Origin: Paucidesulfovibrio sp036541255
GTDB taxonomy: Bacteria > Desulfobacterota > Desulfovibrionia > Desulfovibrionales > Desulfovibrionaceae
Assembly: GCA_036541255.1 (NCBI GenBank)
Contig: JAZHDD010000040.1
Span: 62,001 to 126,000, forward strand
Length of the DNA stretch: 64,000 bases
Direction: 5' to 3'
Made by a program: the position numbers and the translations under genes. Position 1 is the first letter of the stretch; each line of letters opens with the position of its first letter. Below are positions 42,246 to 52,953 of this stretch, piece after piece. The notes beneath the pieces are model-generated. The model was not told where the DNA came from. It was given only the letters and a program-made list of their open reading frames with translations, and searched no databases.

Positions 42246-43277
42246 CTACTTCTTACGATTCATTGTCCCTTTCCCGCCAAACAGGCCGTCCAGGTACTTG
42301 TTGTCATCCGGCGTACTGAAATACCCGTCTTTGACCGTGACAGGATTGCCCAGGCTGAGCAGTTCGCTGACCGTGACGAAACGATAGCCCTGCTGTTGCA
42401 GCAGGGGCACGAGGTCACGCACCAGATCCTGCGTATTCCGGGGCACGGCGTTGGCATGCATGAGAATAATGCCGCCAGGTTGGACATGCCTGAGATTGTG
42501 GCGAACCATGGCCTCCAGTCCGCTCCCGTTCCCGCCGGACTCTCCCTCGATGGACCACTGGATGATGGGCAATCCCAATTCCGCAATCACGTCCAGCGTA
42601 TGCGCGGCATTGCGACCATACGGCAGCCGCATGAGGCGGAGCGCTTCGGGAACGGCAGCCATCTCCCGTTCCAAACCACGCAACTTCGCCCGCTCAGCCA
42701 GCCTTTCCCGCAAAACCTCATACTGGGCCTGCGTCCAAAGTAATTGTTCACGAATCTCGCCTGCATTCATGAGCGCAAGATTGCCGTGCGTCCAGGCATG
42801 GTTGCCCAACTCGAAAAGCGGGTCCGCCATGAGCTGCATGGCCTTGTCCGGATGCGAACGCATCCACTTTCCACCAGCAAAAAACGTGGCGCGAACGCCA
42901 TGCTCTCGCAAAAAGTTCACCAGATCGTAGCGGTATCCCGAAAGGTAGGGCGCCCGTTCGCACAGATCAAACGTCAAGGCCACAAGCTTTTCCGGCTCCC
43001 GAAGCTGCACTCTCTGGATCACATCCCGCATGTCTTCGGGAAGCGGCGGCAGGACCACATGCGGGAGGGTCCGTTCGGGCGGGCGCAGGTCTGGTTCGGG
43101 CAGCACCATGCGAGCCAGGTCGTGATCGCTTCCACGCAACTGATCCTCGGCCCACAGGCCATGCAACAGGCGGGCAGAGCCCATGACCGGCCCAGACGGC
43201 TCCGTTGCGCTACGCCCGGTTACGGCACAGCCTGCCAATGTCACGCAAAATAAGAATACAATAAACTGTTTTTTCAC
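42246..43277 (-). CDS. Polysaccharide deacetylase-like lipoprotein (NodB fold)
   Basis: A 343-aa envelope protein with a lipoprotein signal (MKKQFIVFLFCVTLAGC, lipobox LAGC, Cys17). The NodB domain is at about 95-300: motif 1 LVALTFDLCERAPYLSGY, motif 2 ELGNHAWTHGNL (H-x3-H metal ligands), RLPYGRNAAHTLDV (motif 3), and PGGIILMHANAVPRN near the end. Motif 1 is TFDL rather than TFDD, so the metal-binding Asp is missing and only the catalytic-base Asp stays. It probably acts on N-acetylated surface polysaccharide or peptidoglycan. It follows proA by 15 bases. Confidence 0.82.
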   Translation of the reverse strand: MKKQFIVFLFCVTLAGCAVTGRSATEPSGPVMGSARLLHGLWAEDQLRGSDHDLARMVLPEPDLRPPERTLPHVVLPPLPEDMRDVIQRVQLREPEKLVALTFDLCERAPYLSGYRYDLVNFLREHGVRATFFAGGKWMRSHPDKAMQLMADPLFELGNHAWTHGNLALMNAGEIREQLLWTQAQYEVLRERLAERAKLRGLEREMAAVPEALRLMRLPYGRNAAHTLDVIAELGLPIIQWSIEGESGGNGSGLEAMVRHNLRHVQPGGIILMHANAVPRNTQDLVRDLVPLLQQQGYRFVTVSELLSLGNPVTVKDGYFSTPDDNKYLDGLFGGKGTMNRKK

Positions 43278-43292
43278 GTTAAATTAACCGCT

Positions 43293-44555
43293 CTATTCAC
43301 GAATCTGGCCTTCGCCCAGGAGCACAAATTTCGTCGAGGTCAATTCCTTTACTCCCATGGGACCATAGGCATGCAGCTTGGAAGTGGAAATACCGATCTC
43401 GGCCCCCAGGCCGAGCTGGGCACCGTCATTAAAGCGCGTTGTCGCGTTGACCACCACCAGCGACGCATCCACCTCGCGGGTGAAACGCATCGCGTGCGCA
43501 TGGTCGTTGGTCAAAATCGCTTCCGTATGGTTGGAACCGTGCTCGGCGATGAACTCTATCGCCTCGTCCATATCCTGCACCACCCGGACAGCCAAGGTGA
43601 GGTCCAGGAATTCCCGCCCCCAATCATCATCTCTTGCCGGTTCCGCATACTTGTCGCCCATAAGCGGCAAGGAATTTTCGCAGGCACGGAAAACGACCCG
43701 GTCATGGCCGAGGCGTTCCGCCACACGCGGCAACAGGCCCGGAGCAACGCGGTGATGCACAAGCAGACACTCCAAGGCATTGCATCCGCTCGGGTATTGC
43801 GTTTTGGCGTTATGAATAATTTCGACCGCCTGATCCAGATCACAGGATTCGTCCGCAAAAATATGGCAGACGCCTTTATAGTGCTTGAGCACGGGCATGG
43901 TGGCCTGCTCTGTGACGGCACGAATCAGCCCTTCGCCCCCCCGTGGAATGACAACATCAATGTACTCGGAAAGTTTCAGCAATTCCTTGACAACCTCACG
44001 GTCGGCAGAGGGGGGGACCTGCACGGCGTCACTGGGCAACCCGGCTTTTTCAAGGGCCTGATGCATCAGCGAAGCCAAGGCCTGGTTGGAATGAAACGCT
44101 TCCGATCCACCGCGCAAAATGGTGGCGTTTCCCGCCTTGAGGCAAAGAATACCCGCATCAATGGTGGCGTTGGGACGCGATTCATAGATCATGGCCACAA
44201 CTCCCAAAGGAACGCGCATGCGCCCCACAAGCATACCGTTGGGCCGTTTGACCATCGCCCCTATCTCGCCGACCGGATCAGGCATGGCCGCAACATCCCG
44301 ACAGCCCTGGATCATGGATGCCAAGACCTTGTCGGTGATGGTCAAACGCTGCGTGCGAGCGGGGTCCAGCCCATTCTTTGCGGCAACCTCAAGATCGCGC
44401 CCATTCGCCTTCACAATGAAAGCGCGCTCGCTTTCCAGAAGGTCCGCGAGTATATTCAATGCCTCGGCACGGGCATGTCCCGAAGAGGCAGCCAGTCGAC
44501 GGGAAGCGGCCTTGGCCTTGCGGCCTATTTCCTGAACCTGATCCTTGATGCTCAT
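43293..44555 (-). CDS. proA: Gamma-glutamyl phosphate reductase
   Basis: ProA (420 aa) makes glutamate-5-semialdehyde in proline synthesis. It has VPLGVVAMIYESRPNATID, LRGGSEAFHSN, VIPRGGEGLIRAV, the catalytic Cys in YPSGCNALECLLVH and the C-terminal GIGTSK-like region (EIGISTSKLHAYGPMG). I start at ATG 44555 (MSIKDQVQ) behind GGAGGAGAT. proB is not in this window. Confidence 0.95.
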   Translation of the reverse strand: MSIKDQVQEIGRKAKAASRRLAASSGHARAEALNILADLLESERAFIVKANGRDLEVAAKNGLDPARTQRLTITDKVLASMIQGCRDVAAMPDPVGEIGAMVKRPNGMLVGRMRVPLGVVAMIYESRPNATIDAGILCLKAGNATILRGGSEAFHSNQALASLMHQALEKAGLPSDAVQVPPSADREVVKELLKLSEYIDVVIPRGGEGLIRAVTEQATMPVLKHYKGVCHIFADESCDLDQAVEIIHNAKTQYPSGCNALECLLVHHRVAPGLLPRVAERLGHDRVVFRACENSLPLMGDKYAEPARDDDWGREFLDLTLAVRVVQDMDEAIEFIAEHGSNHTEAILTNDHAHAMRFTREVDASLVVVNATTRFNDGAQLGLGAEIGISTSKLHAYGPMGVKELTSTKFVLLGEGQIRE

Positions 44556-44838
44556 ATCTCCTCCATGCATGGGGGTCTTGACGAGGCGTACAATACCTTC
44601 ACCCCTGCTAGGGCTACCGCCCATGCCCGGCGCTGTCAACGCACGACCTCAAGGCCCAGGCTACACGCCATTGCCAATTGCGATTTTTGTCAAAAGACAT
44701 ATTGCGGACCGGGCGGTACTGGCTTATACACGTTCTTTCCGCGAAACATGGTCGGTTCCGCTTTGACCTTTTTTACAATTTTGCTTAAGACGCTTGCGCG
44801 AGATTCACAACACGCTTTATCGGAGGCTGACGTTACGC

Positions 44839-45501
44839 ATGTCTGAGAATACGGATAAGACGCAGGGACAATCCCTTGGAATCGATCAGGAAGTGTCGCG
44901 GGAGGCTTCTCCTCTCTATGCGTTCATCGACAAGCACAAGACGATCCTTCTCGGCGTGATCGTCGGAATACTTGCCGCCGCCACCGTCTATGGCGGCGTG
45001 AAGTGGTGGAATCAGCACTCGCACAATTCCGCCCGGACGGAATTGGGCGGCATCCTCACGGAAACCAGCGGCGACCAACGCGTCGAAGCCTTGCGCATCT
45101 TTGCCGACAAGGCCCCGGCCAGCGTCAAGGATGGCGCTCTGTTCGAGCTGGCCGGTGCCCTGATGCAACTTGGCCGTTTTGACGAATCCATTGCCGTCTG
45201 GGACGAGCTCCTTTCAGGCCTCAGCACGGTTCAGCTCAAAACAGTAGCCGGACTCGGCAAGGCTCGCTGCCTGCTGCTGGGCGACAAGCCCACCGAGGCC
45301 CTGGCGGTCATCCGCGAGATCAAGGGCTCCGCGCCCGCGGAGTTCGTCACGCCGGTAAACAGGCTGCTGGCCGTCGCCGCGGAACAGGCCGGGGAGAAAG
45401 ACGTGGCGCTGACTGCCTATCAGGAACTGCTTTCCGGTGGCCAAATCGCCGACGCCGAATTCATTCAATACAAGATCGGCCGCCTTCAGGCTGGCCAATA
45501 A
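44839..45501 (+). CDS. TPR-like membrane-anchored protein (YfgM type)
   Basis: A 220-aa protein with a cytoplasmic N-terminus, one membrane span (about 37-55, TILLGVIVGILAAATVYGG) and a periplasmic helical-repeat domain (FADKAPASVKDGALFELAGA, IAVWDELLSGLSTVQLK). The layout matches YfgM/BamB-associated TPR_21 proteins, which take part in periplasmic chaperone networks. The start is ATG 44839; GGAGG lies 12 bases upstream, which is rather far. It is 28 bases from iorA, so may be co-transcribed, though a functional link is unclear. Confidence 0.65.
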   Translation: MSENTDKTQGQSLGIDQEVSREASPLYAFIDKHKTILLGVIVGILAAATVYGGVKWWNQHSHNSARTELGGILTETSGDQRVEALRIFADKAPASVKDGALFELAGALMQLGRFDESIAVWDELLSGLSTVQLKTVAGLGKARCLLLGDKPTEALAVIREIKGSAPAEFVTPVNRLLAVAAEQAGEKDVALTAYQELLSGGQIADAEFIQYKIGRLQAGQ

Positions 45502-45529
45502 GACGTAACCGGTAATCCAGGGAGGCTCC

Positions 45530-47371
45530 ATGCCCAATCCACTCCTGGCCGCGGGGCCAGGCGAAATACACCTCCTGCTCGGCAATGAAGCCATTGTGCG
45601 CGGCGCCGTGGAGGCTGGCATCAACTTTGTGAGTTGCTATCCCGGAACCCCGTCTTCCGAGGTCCCGGATACTTTTTTCCGGCTTTCCCCTGAAGGCAAG
45701 TACACTTTCGAATACTCCGTCAACGAAAAGGTCGCTCTCGAGGTGTCCGGCGGCGCGGCCCTTGGCGGTGCGCTCTGCCTGTGCACCATGAAGCATGTCG
45801 GCGTGAATGTCGCGGCCGACCCGCTCATGACCCTGACCTATGCGGGTTCGCCCGGCGGTCTGGTGTTGCTGTCCGCCGACGATCCCGGCTGCCATTCCAG
45901 CCAGAACGAGCAGGACAACCGCTATTATGGCCGACTGGGTGGGTTGCCCATATTCGAACCGAGCACGGCCCAGGAGTGCAAGGACATGACCCGCGATGCC
46001 CTCCTGCTCTCCCGCAAGATCGGCTCCCCGGTGCTGCTCCGCACCACCACGCGCGTCAACCACCTGCGCGGCCCCGTGGAGTTCGGCCCTGTTGCCGAGC
46101 CCGCCGCCATCGCCGGCTTCTCGAAGAATCCTTCCAAGTTCGTCCCCATCCCGGCGTTTGCCCGGCCCATGCATCTGGCTCTGTTGGAGCGCATGCAAGC
46201 CTTTGAGGCCGAAGCCGAAGCGTCCCCGTACAACAAAGTGCAAGGCCAGGGGAAAATCGGCGTCGTGGCCACGGGAATCGGTCGCGCCTACCTTGCCGAC
46301 GCCCTGCTCGAAGCAGGGGACGCAGCCAAGGACATCCGCATCCTGAACCTGGGCATGACTTCTCCTCTGCCTCAAAAGCTTGTGCTCGACTTCATCAAGG
46401 GGTTGGACAAGCTGCTGGTGGTGGAAGAGCTGGAACCCATTCTGGAAAACGAAATCCGGGCTCTGGCGCAAAAGAACGGTCTCGGCCTGGAAATTTTGGG
46501 CAAGGATCTGCTGCCCCGTTTCGGTGAATACAACACGGGCATGCTTCACGAAGCCCTGCTGCATGTTCTGGGCAAGGGCGAATACGCCTGCACCCATTGC
46601 GAGGCTCCCGAGGGCTTGCCGGTTCGTCCGCCGAACCTCTGCGCGGGCTGTCCGCACCGCGCCGCCTACTATGCCGTGCGCAAACTTTTCGGCAACAATG
46701 CCGTCTACTCCTCGGACATCGGCTGCTACACCCTGGGCATCCTGCCGCCGCTTTCCTGTGCGGACTTCCTGGTCTGCATGGGGTCCAGCGTCTCGGCCGG
46801 CTCGGGTCTGTCCAAGGCCACCGGGCAGGAAGTGGTCGCCTTCATCGGCGATTCCACGTTCTTCCATTCCGGCGTGACCGGACTGATCAACGCTGTGTTC
46901 AACCAACACAACCTGCTGCTCGTGGTGCTGGACAACCGCACCACGGCCATGACCGGCCATCAGCCCAACCCCGGCGTGGACAAGACCAGCCTGGGCGACA
47001 ACACCTCCATGGTGGACATCGAGGCCGTGTGCCGAGGTTGCGGCGTCAGCCAGATCCGCAAGGTCAATCCCCTGAATCTGGCCAAGACCACCGAAGCGCT
47101 TGAGGAACTCCGCGCCATGAAAGGCGTGCGCGTACTTATCGCCGAGGAGCCCTGTCCGCTCTTCGCCCGCCGCGTCTACGGCAGAAAGCCCAAGATGGCA
47201 GCCTATGTGGACGAGGGTTACGACATGTCCGAAGGCGTGTTGGAAGCCCTGGCCTGCCCGGCCTTCCGGGTCTGCGAGGGCCGCATGGAAATCGACGAGC
47301 TGATGTGCAACGGATGCATGGTCTGCGTGCAGCTCTCTCCGAACATCAAGGCGCGCAAGAGGGGGGCCTAG
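45530..47371 (+). CDS. iorA: Indolepyruvate:ferredoxin oxidoreductase alpha subunit, reduced Fe-S domain
   Basis: A 613-aa TPP enzyme subunit that decarboxylates aryl 2-oxoacids to aryl-acetyl-CoA with ferredoxin. Domain I (about 1-190; LLGNEAIVRGAVEAG, SCYPGTPSSEV), domain II (about 245-350) and the TPP domain (about 375-560; NLCAGCPHRAAYY, GDSTFFHSG, DNRTTAMTGHQPNPG) are intact. The C-terminal ferredoxin domain normally binds two [4Fe-4S] clusters. Here the first CxxCxxC is absent and the last Cys of the second motif is Ser (CNGCMVCVQLSP), while the CP Cys remains (ACPAF). Exactly one cluster set is left. The ribosome site GGGAGGCTCC-ATG is strong. iorB follows one base later. Confidence 0.93.
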   Translation: MPNPLLAAGPGEIHLLLGNEAIVRGAVEAGINFVSCYPGTPSSEVPDTFFRLSPEGKYTFEYSVNEKVALEVSGGAALGGALCLCTMKHVGVNVAADPLMTLTYAGSPGGLVLLSADDPGCHSSQNEQDNRYYGRLGGLPIFEPSTAQECKDMTRDALLLSRKIGSPVLLRTTTRVNHLRGPVEFGPVAEPAAIAGFSKNPSKFVPIPAFARPMHLALLERMQAFEAEAEASPYNKVQGQGKIGVVATGIGRAYLADALLEAGDAAKDIRILNLGMTSPLPQKLVLDFIKGLDKLLVVEELEPILENEIRALAQKNGLGLEILGKDLLPRFGEYNTGMLHEALLHVLGKGEYACTHCEAPEGLPVRPPNLCAGCPHRAAYYAVRKLFGNNAVYSSDIGCYTLGILPPLSCADFLVCMGSSVSAGSGLSKATGQEVVAFIGDSTFFHSGVTGLINAVFNQHNLLLVVLDNRTTAMTGHQPNPGVDKTSLGDNTSMVDIEAVCRGCGVSQIRKVNPLNLAKTTEALEELRAMKGVRVLIAEEPCPLFARRVYGRKPKMAAYVDEGYDMSEGVLEALACPAFRVCEGRMEIDELMCNGCMVCVQLSPNIKARKRGA

Positions 47372-47372
47372 C

Positions 47373-47972
47373 ATGAATACCATTACGCCACTTCGCATCT
47401 TCATGACCGGCGTGGGCGGACAGGGCACCCTGACCGCGACCACGCTGCTGGCCAAAGCCGCCCTGCTGCGCGGCCTGCCCGTCACCTCCGGTGAAATCCA
47501 CGGCATGGCCCAACGCGGCGGAGTGGTCGAATCCACGCTGCTCATCGGTCTGAAAAGCCCCAAAATCGGACCGGGCGAAGCCGACGTGCTGCTCGGCTTC
47601 GAACCCCTGGAAACGCTGCGGGCACTGCCCTATCTGCGGAGGGACGGCCTGATCTTCTCCAGTTCTGAATCCATACCGCCCCTGTCCGTGGCCACGGGCC
47701 AGCATGCCTGTCCCGACCTGGACGCGGTGCGGGAAAAGATCGCTCAATGGACCGGCAAGGCCCATTACATCCCCTGCCAGACGCTGGGGCTGCAGGCCGG
47801 AGCGGCTCAAAGCGGCAACATCGCCCTGCTCGGCGCCGCTGCCGAAGCCGGAGCCTTCCCCTTTGGGATCGACGCCCTGGAAGAAGCCATTCGAGGCAAC
47901 ATGAAAGCCAAAGTCGCCGACATCAACCTGAAAGCCCTGGAATTGGGCCGGAATGCCGTTGTCAGATCTTAG
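47373..47972 (+). CDS. iorB: Indolepyruvate oxidoreductase beta subunit
   Basis: The 199-aa gamma-type 2-oxoacid oxidoreductase domain, seen in MTGVGGQGTLTATTLLAKAA, SGEIHGMAQRGGVVESTL and VLLGFEPLETLRALPYL. It forms the heterodimer with IorA and takes part in CoA binding. It ends 11 bases before the GTG of the regulator gene. Confidence 0.93.
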   Translation: MNTITPLRIFMTGVGGQGTLTATTLLAKAALLRGLPVTSGEIHGMAQRGGVVESTLLIGLKSPKIGPGEADVLLGFEPLETLRALPYLRRDGLIFSSSESIPPLSVATGQHACPDLDAVREKIAQWTGKAHYIPCQTLGLQAGAAQSGNIALLGAAAEAGAFPFGIDALEEAIRGNMKAKVADINLKALELGRNAVVRS

Positions 47973-47982
47973 GGAGGAAAGA

Positions 47983-49529
<1,547 letters not shown>

Positions 49530-49530
<1 letters not shown>

Positions 49531-50438
49531 TGACGGTTTCCCCAGCCCTGCGCGGCTCTTTGGCCGCGCTTGCCGCAACCGTGATCTGGTCCGGCAACTT
49601 CATCATTGCTCGCGGCCTTGCCGATGCCGTGCCTCCGGCAACGCTTGCCTTTTGCCGCTGGAGCGTGGCGTTTTTGTTCCTGCTGCCCCTGGCCCTGCCC
49701 GCACTGCGACGCGACATGCCCCGGCTGCTGGAACACAAACGCTATGTTTTCCTGGCCGCGCTTCTGGGCGTAACCTTCTTCAACACGCTGATCTATCTGG
49801 CCGGAAGGCAGACCGAAGCCCTGAACCTGTCACTCATTTCCACGTTCATCCCGGCCTTCATCCTTTTGCTCTCACGCATTTTCCTCGGCGAACCGCTGAC
49901 CCGGGCCCGACTGGCCGGACTTTGCTCAGCCCTGGTCGGCGTCTTGCTGCTCGTAACCAAAGGACACCTTGAACTCCTGTTGGAGTTGCGGCTCAATGCA
50001 GGAGACCTTTGGATGCTCCTGGCCGCCCTGCTCTTCGCCGCCTATTCCGTGCTCATGCGCAAACGGCCCACAGGCATCGATTCCCTGTCCCTGCTGGCCG
50101 CCTGTTTCGGCCTCGGCCTGGCTTTGCTCATCCCCTGGACAGCTTTGGAGTTGCTCTACGGGCCGCAACCCCGGTTCACTCCTGCGGCGCTCTGGTCCAT
50201 CATCTACATAGGGCTGGGCGCGTCCCTTGCCGCCTACTGGCTCTGGAACGTGGCCCTGACCCATATCGGGCCGTCCCGGGCCGGATTCATCTATTACACC
50301 CTGCCTCTCTTCTGCGGCGTGGAAGCCGTCCTTGTCCTGGGTGAAGCCGTGACCTGGGTGCACCTTGTCTCGGGCGTCCTGATCATCGGCGGCGTATTCC
50401 TGGCCACGCACACACCTACCCCCACGATGCAAAAGTAA
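49530..50438 (+). CDS. DMT-superfamily exporter (two EamA domains)
   Basis: A 302-aa membrane protein with ten probable helices in two EamA repeats (about 8-140 and 152-295; VIWSGNFIIARGLADAVPPA, ISTFIPAFILLLSRIFLGEP, SLAAYWLWNVALTHIGPSRA, LFCGVEAVLVLGE). Such proteins export amino acids or metabolites. Its ATG overlaps the regulator stop (TAATG), so it is coupled. The substrate is unknown; aromatic compounds would fit the neighbours. Confidence 0.85.
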
Positions 50439-50460
50439 AATCACTCTTTGCGCTTAATCC

Positions 50461-50504
50461 AAACGAAAACGCGGCGGGGATGTCACCCCGCCGCGTTTTC
50501 GTTT
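50461..50504. terminator. Strong bidirectional terminator
   Basis: Nineteen perfect pairs (50461-50479 with 50486-50504) with A-rich and T-rich ends, between the convergent EamA and CysK-fusion genes. Confidence 0.92.
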
Positions 50505-50525
50505 CTCGCAAATGTCGCGTAGTGC

Positions 50526-52823
50526 TTACACGCGGTAGACTCGCGGCCCCTTAGCCGCATCCTCGACCCGGTAGCCCTTTGCGGCCAATTCGTCGCGCAG
50601 GGCGTCCGAAGCGGCAAAATCCTTGGCGTCGCGCGCGGCTTGGCGTTTGAGCACCAGCGCCCGGACCTCTTCGGGCAAATCATGCGAGGCCAACGGCAAG
50701 GCTTCTTCGTCCAAGATGCCCAGAATCCGATCCACTGCCCGCAACTGCCGCAAGCAAAGCTTGGCCGCAGCCCCGGTGAGCCGCCCGGAATCATCCAGCA
50801 AATGCATATCCTTCACGAACTTGAACAGCACCGGCCAGAAGCGGTGCAGCCCCAAATCGTTGTCCAGAGCGTCGGCAAGCCCGGCCTTGAGATCAAACAC
50901 GGCCTGTTCCGCGGGCTGCGGCACATCTTCGCCCGCATTGGACTGGGCCAGTGCCAGTGTGGCCGCCGCGTCCTGCACCCGCCGCCAGTTCCGGGCCCAC
51001 ATGGCCACGGCCTGACGCGAAACCGAAAGGGATTTGCGGTAGAATCCGGAAAGCAGCCACATGCGCAAGGCCCGGGCGTGGCCGGCCTCATCCAGCAGTT
51101 CGTCGAACCCGAGCCCTTCGTCCTGCGTTGCCTGCTGGCCCAGAATCCAGGCCTGCACCTCGCGGCCCGAGGCCGACCAGAGTGCCCGCAAATTCTCCAG
51201 ATGGGGGAAACGCTGGGACTCGTCGGCCAAAAAGATGTCCAAGGAAGGCAAAGCGGCCAGCCCTGCGGCCGCCACCTGCACAAACCAAGTGGGACGGACG
51301 TTGCCCCAGGCCGTTTCCAGCACTTCGCCTTCCTTCAGGTCCTGCAGGCTGGCGCGCTTGAGCAGGGTGAAATCCAGAGGGTTGGACTTGACGTAATCGT
51401 CCAGGTCCACGGTCTTGCCCGAGGAAAGCTTGTCCACGTCGAGCAGGGCCATGGCGCCGTAGCGCTCGTCACGCAACACGTCGAAATACACGCTGCGCAG
51501 TTTTTCGTAGGCCAGTCCCTTTTCCATGAGCTTGCGGGTCAACTCGACGCAGCCTGCGGAAGACTCCGAGGCCAGGGGAAACAGCGTCTCGGCACGCAGG
51601 CCGAACAAGGCGGCGCGTTCGCGAATGCGCACGCGCAAGGCTTCGGCATAGCTCGCGCGGCGCTCCCCTGCGGCCCGGGCCGCCTCCAAAGTGCGGTCAT
51701 CCAGATCGGCCAGTCCCACGGCGGAGATGGCCTTGACGCCTTTGTCCTCCAGGGCGCGCGCCAGCACATCCAGCAGCACGGCGCGACGCCAGGCATCCAG
51801 TCCGTCCGGGTCATCCAGGCTGGGGCCCACGGTATACAACGTGCGGGTTTCGCCACTGATGGCCACGTCCGAACCGGTTGCGGCATTACGCAATTTCAGA
51901 CCCTGCGCCGCCTGCAACGAAAAGAGCGGCGTGGAAAGATAGCGCTCGCCCGAATCAGGGAAGAGCGTGACGATGAGGCCTTCGCGGCCTTCGCGGGACA
52001 ATTCCTCGGCAAGCTTGAGCGAAGCGGCCAGTGAAGCCCCGGAGCTCATCCCCGCGAAAATACCTTCCTCCCGGGCCAGACGGCGGCAGCATTCAAAGGC
52101 TTCGTCGTCGTCCACATGCATGATCCTGTCCGGGCACTTCTTGTCCCAGATGCCCGGAGGATAAGATTCGTGCATGTTCTTCAGGCCCTGGATCTTATGC
52201 CCGGCATAGGGCTCCATGGCCACGACCTGCACCTCGGGGTTCATCTCGCGCATGCGCTTGGTAATGCCCATGCAGGTGCCTGTGGTGCCCAGGGAGATCA
52301 CCACATGCGTGACCTTGCCGTCGGTCTGCTCCCAGATTTCCCGGCCCGTGCCCAGGTAGTGGGCCTCCACCGAGGCCGGGTTGTTGAACTGGTCCATGAG
52401 CACGTACTTGTTCGGCTCCTCCCGCATCATGCGGTAGGCCTTTTCAATGGCCCCATCCGTGGAAAGATGGCCGGGCGTGAGCAGGATGTCCGCACCAAAG
52501 GCCTGCAGGATTCTGCGCCGCTCTTCCGAGGCCCGCTCGCTCATGAGCAGGGTGATCTTGTACCCTTTGACCGCGGCCACCATGGCCAAACCGATGCCAG
52601 TGTTGCCGCTGGTGGCCTCGATGATGGTCTTGTCCGGAGTCAGCTCGCCCGAACGTTCCGCAGCCTCAATCAGGCGCAGGGCCACGCGGTCCTTGATGGA
52701 ACCGCCCGGGTTTACGCTTTCGATCTTGGCCAATATCCTGACGCCCGGCGCATAGGGGTTGAGCCGGTTGATCTCCTGTATGGGAGTGTTGCCGATACGT
52801 GAAAGAACGTCCTGATAAATCAT
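50526..52823 (-). CDS. Cysteine synthase fused to a degenerate cysteinyl-tRNA synthetase-like domain
   Basis: A 765-aa fusion. Residues 1 to about 300 are a complete O-acetylserine sulfhydrylase: PLP Lys44 in NPGGSIKDRVALRL, TSGNTGIGLAM, LGTTGTCMGITKRMRE and GMSSGASLAASL. From about 310 to the end the chain follows CysRS (LYTVGPSLDDPDGL for YVCGPTVYDYIHIG, AVGLADLDDRTL for NFTDVDDKI, VYFDVLRDERYGAMALLDVD, NPLDFTLLKRA, WGNVRPTWFVQV). The HIGH motif, zinc ligands (YVC to YTV, HIEC to FVQV, HHEN to HLEN) and KMSKS are all lost. It should make cysteine but not charge tRNA. Start is ATG 52823 (MIYQDVLS). A true cysS must be elsewhere. Confidence 0.88.
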   Translation of the reverse strand: MIYQDVLSRIGNTPIQEINRLNPYAPGVRILAKIESVNPGGSIKDRVALRLIEAAERSGELTPDKTIIEATSGNTGIGLAMVAAVKGYKITLLMSERASEERRRILQAFGADILLTPGHLSTDGAIEKAYRMMREEPNKYVLMDQFNNPASVEAHYLGTGREIWEQTDGKVTHVVISLGTTGTCMGITKRMREMNPEVQVVAMEPYAGHKIQGLKNMHESYPPGIWDKKCPDRIMHVDDDEAFECCRRLAREEGIFAGMSSGASLAASLKLAEELSREGREGLIVTLFPDSGERYLSTPLFSLQAAQGLKLRNAATGSDVAISGETRTLYTVGPSLDDPDGLDAWRRAVLLDVLARALEDKGVKAISAVGLADLDDRTLEAARAAGERRASYAEALRVRIRERAALFGLRAETLFPLASESSAGCVELTRKLMEKGLAYEKLRSVYFDVLRDERYGAMALLDVDKLSSGKTVDLDDYVKSNPLDFTLLKRASLQDLKEGEVLETAWGNVRPTWFVQVAAAGLAALPSLDIFLADESQRFPHLENLRALWSASGREVQAWILGQQATQDEGLGFDELLDEAGHARALRMWLLSGFYRKSLSVSRQAVAMWARNWRRVQDAAATLALAQSNAGEDVPQPAEQAVFDLKAGLADALDNDLGLHRFWPVLFKFVKDMHLLDDSGRLTGAAAKLCLRQLRAVDRILGILDEEALPLASHDLPEEVRALVLKRQAARDAKDFAASDALRDELAAKGYRVEDAAKGPRVYRV

Positions 52824-52953
52824 ATTCATTTCCCGTGATTCAAGGCTTGTGGCGTTATCGCTGGTTGACCTGTACGGCAAATCCAAACGCCCTGCAAGGC
52901 AGTTGCACGATCCTTGCACAACAGGAATCGTCAACCAGCAAAAGGACGGTAAC

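Noticed and set aside
44765..44793. Sigma-70 promoter TTGACC / TAAGAC ahead of the TPR gene
   Set aside because: The -10 match is too weak to annotate.
45461..47563. A 700-codon minus-strand frame opposite iorAB
   Set aside because: Antisense to well-supported ior genes; no domain or ribosome site.
50526..51900. Calling the C-terminal part a functional cysteinyl-tRNA synthetase
   Set aside because: HIGH, KMSKS and zinc-binding residues are all missing.
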